Source of the DNA: Streptomyces sp. NBC_01750
GTDB lineage: Bacteria; Actinomycetota; Actinomycetes; Streptomycetales; Streptomycetaceae
DNA: 64,000 nt
Direction: 5' to 3'
Assembly (NCBI RefSeq): GCF_035918095.1
Contig: NZ_CP109137.1
Span: 310,001-374,000, forward strand
The notes under the pieces were generated by a model. That model had not been told where the DNA came from and made no database searches. It saw nothing but the letters and a program-made list of their open reading frames with translations. Below, piece after piece: positions 25,812 to 35,291 of this stretch. The position numbers and the translations under genes were made by a program. Position 1 is the stretch's first letter. Every line of letters starts with the position of its first letter.

Positions 25812-26052
25812 GCAACGGCGCCACCTCGATGAAGTACCGCTCCTGGAGGGCGGGCGATTCGAGGTCCTTGAGCTCAGCGAGTGTCGGCTCCCCGGTCTGC
25901 GTGCTCAGAGCGCCCACATCACCCAGGAGTTCACGGTGAACGGGTGCACGGTAAACGGCACACTAGACCTTCGCTCCCTCAGCGTCGGCAACCAGCTGGC
26001 CCTCCGGGACACGATCATCCGCCCGGACGGTCGCGTTCTACGCAGAACCTGA
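25812..26052 (+). pseudogene. Pentapeptide-like/'membrane oxidoreductase'-type repeat remnant
   Basis: The plus frame reads VPLLEGGRFEVLELSECRLP, then FTVNGCTVNGTLDLRSLSVG and LALRDTIIRPDGRVLRRT before a TGA at 26050. The G-x-L-x-L steps are typical of the right-handed helix proteins often annotated as membrane-associated oxidoreductases in Streptomyces. No start is visible, so it is a 3' fragment. Confidence 0.4.
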
Positions 26053-26224
26053 ATACTCCCCGCCGCTTGGCCCGATGAGGGCCTCCCTCCAGTGCACGGC
26101 CGGTCCTGCAATTTCCGTACCCGTCACGGGCAGGTGGCCGGCAAAACGGCTTCCCAATGGAGAAGTCAAGCCTCGGAGCCTGTGTTGGGCCCGGTGGACC
26201 GCCTCCCGTTGGGACCGACGTTGA

Positions 26225-26707
26225 TCAGCGGGTTGGGAAGGAAGCCAGAGCAAGATCCCACTGGTCAGCTGCGTGAAGCAGTGCAGCTGTATCCGTCCGG
26301 ACCTCCACGAAGTACTGGTAGATGTCTGCCCTGTCATCACCCTGCTGCCATGGGGGTGTCGCTTCCAGGGACAGGTGAAGGCGAACCACTGCCCCAGCCT
26401 CGCTTCGGTCGGCGAGGCTGAAGGCCAGGACCGGCTCGTTGAACCACGTGTCGGGGGACAAATAGCCTTCGTCATCAGGGTGGGTCACAGACACTGTCCC
26501 TGGGGCCACCGCGCGCAACCAAGCGGCGACCTGGCGGGCTTCGTGGGCCAGCAGAGATGGATCGGTAAAGGACCAACTGCCCTCGGCGGTCGACACCGTG
26601 CCACCGATGATCAGCCAGTTGTCGTCGTAACGGTTGCCTTGGGCCGTGGCGAACTGATAGCGCAGCGGGCGAAGGTCGACACGGTTTGCATGGTCGCTCA
26701 AGAGCAC
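26225..26707 (-). CDS. WapI-family immunity protein (orphan)
   Basis: A 160-residue protein. [36 protein letters not shown], the [13 protein letters not shown] core and [20 protein letters not shown] match the immunity family that neutralises WapA-type polymorphic toxins. No toxin gene (RHS/WapA) is present in the window, so this is an orphan immunity gene that may protect against neighbours' toxins. GTG 26707 is the start implied by family alignment; the ribosome site is weak. The name rests on pattern memory rather than a search. Confidence 0.7.
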   Translation of the reverse strand: MLLSDHANRVDLRPLRYQFATAQGNRYDDNWLIIGGTVSTAEGSWSFTDPSLLAHEARQVAAWLRAVAPGTVSVTHPDDEGYLSPDTWFNEPVLAFSLADRSEAGAVVRLHLSLEATPPWQQGDDRADIYQYFVEVRTDTAALLHAADQWDLALASFPTR

Positions 26708-26833
26708 CGCCGCAGGATCTCACGGGCCCTCCCGGCGATGAACGGCGCCGACCAAGATCAGGGGGACGCTGGGACAAGCGGTGGCGTGACCTCGTAGACC
26801 TACGACCGGATCGCTTGGTACTGCCTCCGGTTC

Positions 26834-27111
26834 CTGCCCGTTCACCCCCGGAAATAGATCACTTATTGGCGTTTACGCGGACTTTTCATCCCCTCACAGT
26901 GCCTGTTTGGCCCCATAGTCAGTTGCTTTCTCGCCCGAAGTGAAACGACAGGGCGGAGAATGCCAATGGAGTTGCTTGACACCAATGCGGCGCGATAGGT
27001 GCAATGGGCCTGCCACGGCCGACAGGAAAAACTGACCGCCATTCAGCGCATGTAACCGGCGCGCGATCCGTTCGCGCGGAAATGCGTGAACACGCAGACA
27101 AGGAGAAACGG
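26834..27111 (+). promoter_or_regulatory. Duplicated control region, left arm
   Basis: A 32-base block (26834-26865, containing GGAAATAGATCACTTA) is repeated exactly, inverted, at 28225-28256. From its inner edge to the start codon is 247 bases in both arms, and the intervening sequence is also clearly similar (shared CGCCCGAAGTGAAA, TTGCTTGACA, GACCGCCATTCA). TTGACA-like and AT-richer parts suggest a promoter. Its conservation after the coding parts diverged suggests function. Confidence 0.7.
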
Positions 27112-27423
27112 TTGGCTCGCAGCGAGAGTCGGGCATCCAGCGAAGCACCGCCGGGGGTGGGAGAATTAGCCGCTGTGGAGCCGACCGCGACGCAATCAGC
27201 GCGGAACGCCGCCCTTTCGGTGACGCGTGCCCCAGCGGCCCGCCCGGCGTGCCCCGTGGCCGAAACGGCTGCCGCGGCAAGGTGTTCGGCCCGGTGCCCA
27301 TGGCCTCCGGGACGCTCACCTGTTTCTTCGAAGTCTCCGTTTTACGCAGAGGCCGCTTCTCCTGCACCGTCTTGCGACCGGGTGACCCGATCCGGCTCCG
27401 AGCCGGGAGGTACTCCCGTGTGA
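27112..27423 (+). pseudogene. Truncated Ala/Pro-rich protein, inverted duplicate of 27316-27978
   Basis: TTG 27112 follows AAGGAG. The first 50 residues (RSESRASSEAPPGVGELAAV, then SARNAALSVT) parallel those of the minus-strand gene facing it (QSGRRASREAPPGGGAAAAE, MSNAALSAT). After about residue 55 the frame loses similarity and ends without the TM helix. The product is 103 residues. It looks like the 5' portion of a duplicated gene, cut where the two copies meet. Confidence 0.55.
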
Positions 27424-27978
27424 CCCTGACATCGGCGCACCTGCACGGGGTTTCGCAGGCGGCGCCGCCGGGCTCGGCTTGGGCGCCGGAGGGGCCGGTA
27501 CGAACTCACCGGGATCCTGCGCCTCCGTACCGTCCTTGAGCAGTGCAGCATCGGCGGCCGCCACAACGGCCGAACCATGCGAGGCCGGGTCGGACTTTCC
27601 CGCCACAAGCAGCAAGGGGTCAGCCACCAGCACCGCTCCTGCTATCGCGGCTCCCGCGAGCATAGGCTTCCGCAGGCCGCCGCCAGGGGACTCGGGGCCC
27701 GTCACGGTGGGCGGGCTCACACCGCCCGCAGCGGCGACTTCACCACCGCCATCGGGCTCGGCGGCACGAGCGGGGCTCGACTCCCCATCGGGAACCGATA
27801 AGGCCGCACCTGTTGCGGCGAGAGCGGCTTCGGTCTCGGGGCCGGCCGTCGGGGGCGCTGTGGCAGATGTCGCTGAAAGGGCGGCGTTCGACATTGGCTG
27901 CGCCGGAGCCGGTTCGGCGGCAGCCGCCCCTCCCCCCGGCGGCGCCTCCCTGGATGCCCGACGCCCACTCTGAGCCAT
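27316..27978 (-). CDS. Ala/Pro-rich single-TM protein (N-terminal part of a larger family?)
   Basis: A 220-residue protein. An acidic/Ala/Pro-rich cytoplasmic stretch (1-100) precedes a TM helix near 105-127 (MLAGAAIAGAVLVADPLLLV), then Pro/Ala/Lys-rich sequence (PAPPAPKPSPAAPPAKP). ATG 27978 follows GAGGAGGGG. In related Streptomyces proteins I recall, such an anchor is followed by a ricin-type lectin domain; here that part is absent and the last 40 residues look like read-through past the duplication junction, so the gene may be truncated. Function unknown. Confidence 0.55.
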   Translation of the reverse strand: MAQSGRRASREAPPGGGAAAAEPAPAQPMSNAALSATSATAPPTAGPETEAALAATGAALSVPDGESSPARAAEPDGGGEVAAAGGVSPPTVTGPESPGGGLRKPMLAGAAIAGAVLVADPLLLVAGKSDPASHGSAVVAAADAALLKDGTEAQDPGEFVPAPPAPKPSPAAPPAKPRAGAPMSGSHGSTSRLGAGSGHPVARRCRRSGLCVKRRLRRNR

Positions 27979-28256
27979 CTGCCCCTCCTCAGCATGTGTT
28001 CACGAATTTGCCTCGCGGGCCAAATCTCACGCCGGCACGGGAATTGAATGGCGGTCACTTTCGCCCGGTCAGCCTCGGCTGGCCCATTGCATCGACCCCG
28101 CCGCATTAATGTCAAGCAATCTCGTGACCTTCTCCGTGCTGTCATTTCACTTCGGGCGACAAAGACAACTGGCTCTGAGGCAAACAGGCAGCACAAGGTG
28201 GCGAGATGTCCACAGTAGGCGCGGTAAGTGATCTATTTCCGGGGGTGAACGGGCAG
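27979..28256 (-). promoter_or_regulatory. Duplicated control region, right arm
   Basis: Inverted counterpart of 26834-27111, driving the minus-strand Ala/Pro-rich gene. The outer 32-base block at 28225-28256 is exact and the spacing to the start codon is the same 247 bases. Confidence 0.7.
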
Positions 28257-28607
28257 CAACCGGGCCCGCAACCGGGCGATCCGGGTCCAAAGTCCGCCTC
28301 TCAATTTCCCGGCCCTGAAGTGACGTCGGCCACCTTCATGTGACGGTGGCATACGTGAACAGCGGACGGCCCCGCGGACGGCCGGGTTACCGTCCGCCTC
28401 GGCCGGGCCGCTTCCACGGGCGTGCGCGGTCAGGCGTCGAGTAGTGCTGGATTAACGTACGGATAGAGCTGTGGTTCGCGCTGCGGCACAGCTGAGGTGA
28501 CCGCGTTCGGGGGTGGTCGGTTCTGGCGAGAGCCCACCATTCGCGCCTGGCAAGCCTGTCACTACCGAACCAAGTCCCCCAAGTGCAACCGTGTTGGAAT
28601 TGCAGGC
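28257..28607. other. No gene seen
   Basis: About 350 bases between the duplicated control region and a small membrane protein gene. It contains GC-rich short inverted repeats near 28360-28400 (GGACGGCC and related) but no frame with a ribosome site. Confidence 0.4.
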
Positions 28608-29090
28608 ATGGTCACTCCTGCCGACGGATCCACGCGACTCGCCCCGGACGAGCCCTCGCGTCGCCTGCGCGCCGAGATCGAGCGGCTGCACGACGAAGCG
28701 GCGCAACAGAAGGCACTGGCCCATCGAAGGGCCGAATTCTGGAACAGGGCCCACATCGTGCTGGGTTTCCCCGCGGCTCTGCTCGCGGGCGTGGCCGGCG
28801 CCGCCGGACTGGCCACGGCGGACGCACGCGTCCCCGCGGCGCTGCTCGCCCTGGTCTCTGCCGGGTTCGCGGCCGGGGCCGGCTTCCTGCGGAGCGATGC
28901 CAGACGCGTGGCCAACAAACGCGCCCGGCAGTCGTGGGCGGACGTGGAGGGCAAGGCAAGCGTCAAGCTGGCGCACGAGCACCTGACCCCCGAAGACCTG
29001 CGCGAGCTGCTGGAATGCCGTCAGGCCGCGCTGGCCGCCTACGACGGTGACGGCCCTCAGCCGGGCCCGGCATCGGCGCTGCCCGGCTGA
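28608..29090 (+). CDS. Two-TM SLATT-like membrane protein
   Basis: A 160-residue protein. An N-terminal coiled-coil-like helix (RRLRAEIERLHDEAAQQKAL) precedes HRRAEFWNRAHIVLGFPAAL, a TM pair (about 45-90) and FLRSDARRVANKRARQSWAD. The layout and the helix between the TM segments resemble SLATT domains, which pair with nucleotide-second-messenger or NAD-linked effectors in bacterial conflict systems. No synthase or sensor gene is adjacent. ATG 28608 gives the expected short N-terminus. The family is proposed on layout and a few residues only. Confidence 0.5.
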   Translation: MVTPADGSTRLAPDEPSRRLRAEIERLHDEAAQQKALAHRRAEFWNRAHIVLGFPAALLAGVAGAAGLATADARVPAALLALVSAGFAAGAGFLRSDARRVANKRARQSWADVEGKASVKLAHEHLTPEDLRELLECRQAALAAYDGDGPQPGPASALPG

Positions 29091-29295
29091 ACGAGCGCTC
29101 CCGCCGTGACGATCAAAGGCGCCGGGCGCATGCCGAAGCCCGGTTACAGCCGGCGCCGTGGCTGCGTACGCTGCCGTCGAACAGCGCGACGTCGCCGAAC
29201 TCGTGGCGTGCGTACGCGCCGGCGGCCCGGGACTGGCTTCGTTGGGATCAGGCCGGATCAGGGAGCCGGTTCTGGTTCGTGCCCTACGGCACCCA

Positions 29296-30099
29296 TTACG
29301 TGCGGCGACCCCAGGCGGAGACCATCGGGGCCGTCGCCAGATCGAGTTGTCCGGTGGCGACGTTCGACAAGTGGCGGTCGATATCCTCGTCGGTCGCGAT
29401 CCCCGCCGCCACGAGTCGGCCACGGATCTGCCGGACGGTCGCTGCCTCAAGAACGGTGCAAGCCGGCGAGGTGATCGGGAAGTAGGCATCCGCCTGTACA
29501 TCGCGCAGGCCGGCTTCGCGCAGCACCCGGGGCAGTGTCCGGCCGTACGAGAGATCGGCACCGCGTGCCGCCATGAGTTCACGGAACCCGGACCGGAGAC
29601 GGTTGGCCAGCCGCTGCTCGGGGCCCGACTCGTCCGGGCACAGCAAAGGCTGCAGCCCTGGATCGGCATCCTCCAGGAGCAGCACACCACCGGGTCGCAG
29701 CGCCTGGACCATGCGGCGCAGCGCCCCGGCGCGGTCGACGACATGCACCAGGACCAGCCGGGCGTGCACCAGGTCGAAACCACCCGGCGGCGGAGGATCG
29801 GCCGCAACGTCGTGGCGCAGGACTTCGACGACATCGGAGGCGGCGTCCCGGGCCCAGGACACATCAATGTCGGTGCAGACCACCTGCCCCGCGGCTCCGA
29901 CACGCTCGGCAAGGCCCGCAGGAACGGAGGGGCCGCCGGCCCCGACCTCCCAGCACCGCATGCCCTTGGTGATGCCGATCCGGTCGATGTGCCGGAACGT
30001 CACCGGATCGAACAGCTCGGCCAGCGCGCCGAATCGGATGCCCGCCTCCGACTGCTGGTTGTCGAGCAGATACCCGTGGTCCATGCCCTGCTCGGCCAT
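29296..30099 (-). CDS. SAM-dependent methyltransferase (UbiE/Coq5-like)
   Basis: A 267-residue class I methyltransferase. Motif I is CWEVGAGGPSVPAGLAERVG, the acidic end VVCTDIDVSW, motif post-I DLVHARLVLVHVVDRAGAL and motif III LRPGGVLLLEDADPG. The N-terminal HGYLLDNQQSEAGIRFGALA is typical of a Streptomyces group methylating secondary metabolites or unknown substrates. ATG 30099 (MAEQGMDHG) is favoured; a longer frame has an unlikely basic N-terminus. Between this gene and 29091 there is no supported gene. Confidence 0.8.
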   Translation of the reverse strand: MAEQGMDHGYLLDNQQSEAGIRFGALAELFDPVTFRHIDRIGITKGMRCWEVGAGGPSVPAGLAERVGAAGQVVCTDIDVSWARDAASDVVEVLRHDVAADPPPPGGFDLVHARLVLVHVVDRAGALRRMVQALRPGGVLLLEDADPGLQPLLCPDESGPEQRLANRLRSGFRELMAARGADLSYGRTLPRVLREAGLRDVQADAYFPITSPACTVLEAATVRQIRGRLVAAGIATDEDIDRHLSNVATGQLDLATAPMVSAWGRRT

Positions 30100-30345
30100 G
30101 CCCTGCCCCACCACTTCTCTCTGCGTCCGCCAGACCCGAAGTCCACCACGCCCGACCCGCTTCTCGCCAACCGACCCACCCGTCACGCCTATTCGCGCGG
30201 CCAGGCCCCGACGGCCATCAAGTGCCCCGACAGAGCCGCAAGCGCAAGGCCCCTGGAACGGGCAGCAGTGGTGGCGCTACCTGCATCCGCTAGGCACCGG
30301 ACGCCGCGTCTGTCCCGTAGAAGAAATAGGGAAGGTTGAGCGGTG

Positions 30346-30792
30346 TCACGCCGCGGTTCCCGCGCCGCTGAGAGGGATAACGCGAGCCGTGGCGCTGGCG
30401 GTTGCGATCACCATGTCGTCCGAGTCGGACAGCGACGCTTCCAGGTGGGCGATATCGCCCACCCGATGCACCACGCGGCCGTTCCCGAGGAGCCGCCCGG
30501 GGCGGACCGGGCGGAGGAAAGACACCTTGAGCTCCATGGTGGACTGAAACTGGTCGGGCTGGAGTGTGGCGAGAAGAGCAGGGCCGACCGTGTCGTAGAG
30601 CATCGCGGCGAGAAAGGCCCCCAGCACGTTACCCGTCGGATTGGTGAAGTCCTCGGTCGCGTTGAACGCCAGACGAATCGTACCGTTGTCGACGTCCGCG
30701 TCGATGAATTCCAACCCCAGGGTGGCCGCCGCACGCGGCAACGGCGAGCGCCCGTCCACCGCATCCCAAAACAGGCCGGATCGTCCGCTCAT
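30346..30792 (-). CDS. PaaI-type hotdog-fold thioesterase
   Basis: A 148-residue hotdog protein. The helix/loop NPTGNVLGAFLAAMLYDTVG contains the Asn-x-x-Gly-x-x start of the hot-dog sausage helix and the Asp nearby; ELKVSFLRPVRPGRLLGNGR and IATASATARV follow. Such enzymes hydrolyse acyl-CoA thioesters. ATG 30792 follows AGGGAGAT; the GTG one codon upstream is possible. It lies near the acyl-CoA ligase gene at 31088, also on the minus strand, which fits a thioester-related role, but about 295 bases separate them. Confidence 0.75.
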   Translation of the reverse strand: MSGRSGLFWDAVDGRSPLPRAAATLGLEFIDADVDNGTIRLAFNATEDFTNPTGNVLGAFLAAMLYDTVGPALLATLQPDQFQSTMELKVSFLRPVRPGRLLGNGRVVHRVGDIAHLEASLSDSDDMVIATASATARVIPLSGAGTAA

Positions 30793-31087
30793 CACATCTC
30801 CCTGGGCCCGCGACAGTCTGGTGCCGTCCGCCGTCCATCCTTTCCCTTGCGGTCCCTTTCATCTGTCGTTCACCCACGTCGGCTCACTCGGATGGCGCCA
30901 CGCGAACAGAGGGGCCTGACCGGTCAACCGTCGGTGAGTCAACGTTCACTGAGACAGGACAGCCTCTCCTCTGCTGGATCTGCCGCCAGTGCGATACCCC
31001 CTCTCCGGCCAGGGCCCGATGCCAGGAGCTGGCGCCACCGCTGGGACGAGCACGGAGAACGTGCACAGAGCCGGGCCTGTTGTCCCG

Positions 31088-32584
31088 TCAGTTCGGCGAA
31101 AGCGTGATCTCGCGCTTGAGGATCTTGCCGGTGGCACTTTTGGGCAGGGCGTCGACGATCCGGACCATGCGAGGGTACTTGTAGGCGGCGACACGGAACT
31201 TGACGAACTCGCGGAGTGCATCCGCTCCCGCGTCGCTGCCGGGTTTGAGGGTGACCACGGCGGCGACCTCCTCCCCGTGGGTGGGGTGCGGTACGCCAAG
31301 GACGGCGGCCTCGGCCACGGCCGGATGCTCGTACAGGACCTCCTCGATCTCCCGCGGGTAGACGTTGAGACCGCCGCGGATGATGAGGTCCTTCTTGCGG
31401 TCCACAATCCGGAAGCAGCCGTCGGGGTCGCGGATGCCGATGTCGCCGGTGCGCAGCCAGCCGTCCGGGATGGCCTCGGCGGTGGCCTCGGGCCTGCGCC
31501 AGTAACCCTTCATGACGTTGTGCCCGCGGACGGCGATCTCTCCGGCGGTGCCGTCCGCCACCTCACTGCCGTCCGGGTCGAGCACCCGCATCTCGACACC
31601 GAGAATCGGGGTGCCGATGGTGCCTGGACGGCGGGGGCGGCCGGGATGGTTGAAGCAGGCGACCGGGGAGGTCTCGGACAGTCCGTAGCCCTCGAGGACG
31701 GCGCAGCCGAAGGCCGCCTCGAAGGCGTGCAGGATCTCTACCGGCAGGGCGGCTCCGCCGGAGACGCACACCCGCAGCGAGGCGGTGTCCGCGTGACCTG
31801 CCGCGGCAAGCAGGGCGCCGTACATGGTTGGCACACCGATGAACGCGGTGACCCGGTCCCGTTCGATGATCTTCAGGGCCTTGGCGGCGTCGAAGCGGGG
31901 CAGCAGGGTCAGGCAGGCTCCGGCGGCGACGGCGCAGTTGAGTCCGACGACCTGCCCGAAGGCGTGGAAGAGCGGCAGACCGCCGAAGACCACGTCGGTC
32001 TCGGTGAGGTGCAACAGCGTGGTGCGGGTGACCTCGGTATTGCGCGCCAGGTTGTCGTGGGTGAGCTCGGCACCCTTGGGCCGGCCCGTCGTACCTGATG
32101 TGTAGAGGATCACTGCCGTGTCGGACGGCTTTCGGGAGGCCACGTCCCACTCCGGGTCGTGGCTCGCCAGGAGCCCACCGAACCCGTCCGCCGGCACCGC
32201 GAAGTGCGGCGTTCCGGCGGACTCGGCGCCCCGGAGCGCGCCGTCGACCTCGTGCGGTGCGAACAGAAGTGAGGCCGCGGAGTCGCGCAGGTGATACTCC
32301 ACCTCGCGCGCCTTCAGCAGCGGATTCATCGGCACCACGACGGCCCCTGCGCGCAGGATGCCGTAGTACAGGACGGCGAACGCGGGCAGGTTCGGCAGCA
32401 TCAGGCCGACCCGGTCGCCCGCGTGCACCCCGGCGCTGCGCAGGAGGGACGCGGCTCGCGCACTCGCTTCGTCGAGTTCGGCGTACCTCAGGGTGGCACT
32501 GTCGAGTCGGACAGCGGGGCGGTCGGGGTGACGCGCCGCGGAGTCCACCAGGATCGCGGTGAGGTTGGCGTTGGGGCTGGGCAT
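31088..32584 (-). CDS. Acyl-CoA synthetase / long-chain fatty acid-CoA ligase family
   Basis: A 498-residue ANL-superfamily enzyme that activates a carboxylic acid with ATP and transfers it to CoA. P-loop [18 protein letters not shown], then [11 protein letters not shown]5 motif [11 protein letters not shown]7 GWLRTGDIG, hinge [20 protein letters not shown] and the catalytic Lys in [13 protein letters not shown] are all present. The length matches FadD-like ligases of actinomycetes. ATG 32584 ([12 protein letters not shown]) follows GAAGGAG. Substrate range (medium/long-chain or aromatic) cannot be read. A membrane protein gene lies 53 bases upstream and may share a transcript. Confidence 0.9.
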   Translation of the reverse strand: MPSPNANLTAILVDSAARHPDRPAVRLDSATLRYAELDEASARAASLLRSAGVHAGDRVGLMLPNLPAFAVLYYGILRAGAVVVPMNPLLKAREVEYHLRDSAASLLFAPHEVDGALRGAESAGTPHFAVPADGFGGLLASHDPEWDVASRKPSDTAVILYTSGTTGRPKGAELTHDNLARNTEVTRTTLLHLTETDVVFGGLPLFHAFGQVVGLNCAVAAGACLTLLPRFDAAKALKIIERDRVTAFIGVPTMYGALLAAAGHADTASLRVCVSGGAALPVEILHAFEAAFGCAVLEGYGLSETSPVACFNHPGRPRRPGTIGTPILGVEMRVLDPDGSEVADGTAGEIAVRGHNVMKGYWRRPEATAEAIPDGWLRTGDIGIRDPDGCFRIVDRKKDLIIRGGLNVYPREIEEVLYEHPAVAEAAVLGVPHPTHGEEVAAVVTLKPGSDAGADALREFVKFRVAAYKYPRMVRIVDALPKSATGKILKREITLSPN

Positions 32585-32637
32585 GTGCGTGGCTCCTTCG
32601 ACGTTCCGGGCCGGCGGCCGGATCACGCTCCGAACTG

Positions 32638-33096
32638 TCAACGGATCGATTGGTTGTTTCTGGCGTGCTGCTGCTTTCCGGGCCGATCGCCGTTTGCGCG
32701 GGCCAGGAGCGGAACGAGTACGGCGGCGACGGCCAGGTGCATCAACGCGAGCGTGGCCTTTGCACTGCCGGATGCCTGGACGTACGTCATGGGCGCGAGC
32801 GACACGAGCAACACGGTGACGGCCAGTCGGGTCCAGACGGTCGAGGCCCGGTCGGTCAACCGGTCCAGCCACTTTCGCGTCGCTGAGGCGAGCAGGGAGA
32901 CGACGAGCGTGCTGCCGGCGACGAGGGGCAGGCCGACGACCTGGGGCGGTCGTCCGTTGCGGGCATCGACGCGAAGTTCGACGCCCAGGCTGCGGGCTGC
33001 GGTCCACAGCAGGGCTGTGGCCAGGACGGCGCCGCCGACCGCGTATGCGTGGCGGCGGAGGCTCGGGGTGGCTGGGCGGGTGGATGTGGCGGTCAT
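32638..33096 (-). CDS. DUF6069-like four-TM membrane protein
   Basis: A 152-residue integral membrane protein with four predicted helices (about 18-36, 55-72, 88-106 and 117-133). [20 protein letters not shown] and [20 protein letters not shown] (helices 1 and 4) match the pattern of a small actinobacterial membrane family often called DUF6069. It ends with a basic Gln/Asn-rich tail. It precedes the acyl-CoA ligase gene. No function is known. Confidence 0.7.
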   Translation of the reverse strand: MTATSTRPATPSLRRHAYAVGGAVLATALLWTAARSLGVELRVDARNGRPPQVVGLPLVAGSTLVVSLLASATRKWLDRLTDRASTVWTRLAVTVLLVSLAPMTYVQASGSAKATLALMHLAVAAVLVPLLARANGDRPGKQQHARNNQSIR

Positions 33097-33249
33097 CAGG
33101 GCACTCCATCAGGGGGTAGGCACGGTCTTGGCTGGGCGGGATCGTTGCGGGCGAAGAGGTGTATGCGGGGGCACCCCGGTTCCGGCCGGGGGATCACCGG
33201 GATCGAGACGAACGGACTCCCGGGGCGTTGCGGCCGGAGGGCAACCCGC

Positions 33250-34968
33250 TCATTCGCCGTCCAAAATCGGAAGGAGCAGGCGTGAACTGGAGTGCACCGT
33301 GTTGACGCCCGCGATCCCGACGGGGGCGTGGCTGAACAGCAGCATGGGCTGGAAGTCATCGCGGGTGTCGTCGCTGGTGAGGACCAGCCGGATACGGTGC
33401 CCGCGGTGGAACCGGCGGGCGTTGGCGACCAGCGGGATGCGGTAGTCGACCGGCTCGCCCGGAGGGACGGGGATCCGCGCCTTCATCGGGAGGACGGGCC
33501 TGCCCGTCTCACTCGCGTCCTCATCGACGTGGCGCATGCCGGCGCGCAGCCAGCCCTGGGTGATGTCGGCGGCCTTGCCGTCCGGGCCGACGTCTTGCAG
33601 GAGCAGGATCCATGCCGTGTCGGTCGCGCTGCTGGTGGCGGTGAGCCGTAGTTCGGGGTGGCCGACCATATCGATGTCGTGGGAAAGGGGGGAACTGGTC
33701 CAACTCAGCTGCCCGGGAACGGCGTTCGCGCCGTCGGTGGCGTAACTGCGCTCCCCCGGCTGCTCGTCGGCCGTGAGGGAGCCGTCGGCATTGAGTGCCA
33801 GGGCGATGTGGGTGGCCGGCGGGGGCCAGGAGTCGGCGGTGCGCCACTGTTCGGCCCCGGGCAGCCAGTAGCGGATGGCAGGGCCTTCGAGAATGCCGGT
33901 GTCCCGGCCCTTGAGCCAGTGGTCGAACCAGGCGAGGGCCTCGATGTGCATGCTTTCCCATGGCCAAGGCAGGCTGTGGTCCCCGAGCATGGCCATGCGC
34001 ACGTGCGGGTTGTGAGCGAGGGCGTCCCAGGCATCGAACAGGCCGGTCAGGTGGAGGGCGACGTTGGACCACTCGCCGCCGAGGTAGACGGGGATGTCGA
34101 CACCGGCAAGCAGTCCGGTCAGGTCACGCTCGTCCCACCACGCGTCCCGGGTGGGGTGCTCGGTGGCCACTGCGTTCAACAGGGCATTCCATGGGTGGGC
34201 GTCGTGGCGGAAGCGGCTGATCAACTGCAGGCCGCGAGTCGCCTGGACGCCGTCGGTGTGGCGGAACCGCCGGTGGATGACGGGGATGGCGAGAAGCCGG
34301 CGCAGGAGACGGGACAGGCCCTTGCGGTAGAGGCGGTCGCCGTGGGCGGACAGGACGCCCAGCGCATGGATCCAGGGGGTGATGAAAGCATCGCTGAACA
34401 GGCCGTTGTGGTAGGCGGCTTCCCGGACCTGGACCGTGACGTTGAAGGGGAACAGGGCCTTGAGGTGGGGCGGGCGCTGGGTGGCGGCCTCCATCTGGCT
34501 CATGGCGTAGTAGCTGATGCCGATCATTCCTACGTTCCCGTCGCACCATGGCTGCCCGGCGACCCACTCGACCACGTCGAACAGGTCCTTGCGCTCCTGC
34601 TCGTCGAAGAAGGTGTAGGTGCCGCCCGAGCCGACCGTGCCGCGGAGGTTGGCGATCACATGGGCGTAGCCGCGCGGCACCCAGAAGTCACTGGCGCCGG
34701 CCTCGATGACGGCTGCGGGAGCGCCCAGATCCTGGAGCTGGCGGGGATAGGGAGCCGCCGCGATGAGCGCGGGGAACCTGCCGTCCGCGTCGGGTCGGTG
34801 AATGTCGGCCAGGAGCTGGGTACCGTCGCGGACCGGGACGGGCACATTGTCCTCGCGGGTCGTCCCGTGGAGGGCCTGGGACAGGTTGTGGTACTGACGA
34901 CCGGTGGTCTGCGGTCCGTTGAGCTGACGCTGACCGGGCTCCAACCCAGCGGCCTTGAACCGGGCCAT
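33250..34968 (-). CDS. CocE/NonD family (X-Pro dipeptidyl-peptidase-like) hydrolase
   Basis: A 572-residue serine hydrolase. N-terminal VPVRDGTQLLADIHRPDADG, GYAHVIANLRGTVGSGG, and the elbow IGMIGISYYAMSQ giving GxSYxA with the nucleophile Ser. The acid and His fall in GDHSLPWPWE and the following helix. The C-terminal jelly-roll domain includes HPELRLTATSSATDTAWI and GHRIRLVLTSDD. The family covers cocaine esterase, amino-acid ester hydrolases and X-Pro peptidases; the substrate is open. ATG 34968 is internal to a longer frame but matches the family start. Palindromic motifs just upstream suggest repressor control. Confidence 0.85.
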   Translation of the reverse strand: MARFKAAGLEPGQRQLNGPQTTGRQYHNLSQALHGTTREDNVPVPVRDGTQLLADIHRPDADGRFPALIAAAPYPRQLQDLGAPAAVIEAGASDFWVPRGYAHVIANLRGTVGSGGTYTFFDEQERKDLFDVVEWVAGQPWCDGNVGMIGISYYAMSQMEAATQRPPHLKALFPFNVTVQVREAAYHNGLFSDAFITPWIHALGVLSAHGDRLYRKGLSRLLRRLLAIPVIHRRFRHTDGVQATRGLQLISRFRHDAHPWNALLNAVATEHPTRDAWWDERDLTGLLAGVDIPVYLGGEWSNVALHLTGLFDAWDALAHNPHVRMAMLGDHSLPWPWESMHIEALAWFDHWLKGRDTGILEGPAIRYWLPGAEQWRTADSWPPPATHIALALNADGSLTADEQPGERSYATDGANAVPGQLSWTSSPLSHDIDMVGHPELRLTATSSATDTAWILLLQDVGPDGKAADITQGWLRAGMRHVDEDASETGRPVLPMKARIPVPPGEPVDYRIPLVANARRFHRGHRIRLVLTSDDTRDDFQPMLLFSHAPVGIAGVNTVHSSSRLLLPILDGE

Positions 34969-34977
34969 GGCACTCTC

Positions 34978-35064
34978 ATTTCCACGTATACGGAAATTAA
35001 TGATGCTCACCGTACGCTCGCCGGCTCGCTGCGGGCAAGAGAAATTTCCATACGTCATGAAAAT
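34978..35064 (-). promoter_or_regulatory. Two operator-like ATTTCC sites upstream of the CocE-type gene
   Basis: ATTTCCACGTATACGGAAAT at 34978-34997 has inverted ATTTCC/GGAAAT arms, and 35044-35064 (ATTTCCATACG followed by TCATGAAAAT) is a degenerate second copy. The AT-rich arms are unusual here and lie at the promoter of the hydrolase gene. TetR- or MarR-type repression is a reasonable guess; the regulator is not identified. Confidence 0.55.
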
Positions 35065-35291
35065 GAGGTCGGCGGGGACACCCGCATGGGCGGTCACTCC
35101 CTGCCAGACGTTCGCTGAGAGCTCGACGCCCAGGGGCGCACATCCAGCGTGGCGGTGCGGGCGGGGAGCCCGGGTGACGAAGCTCGTCCAGCGGCGCGCG
35201 TTCGCCGCGGTTGGTCTACAGCTCGAACCAGAGTCGGAAAGGGCGTGCGTCCGGCGCGTGGAGCGGCCCCGTGGCCGTCGGGCGCGCGGTC

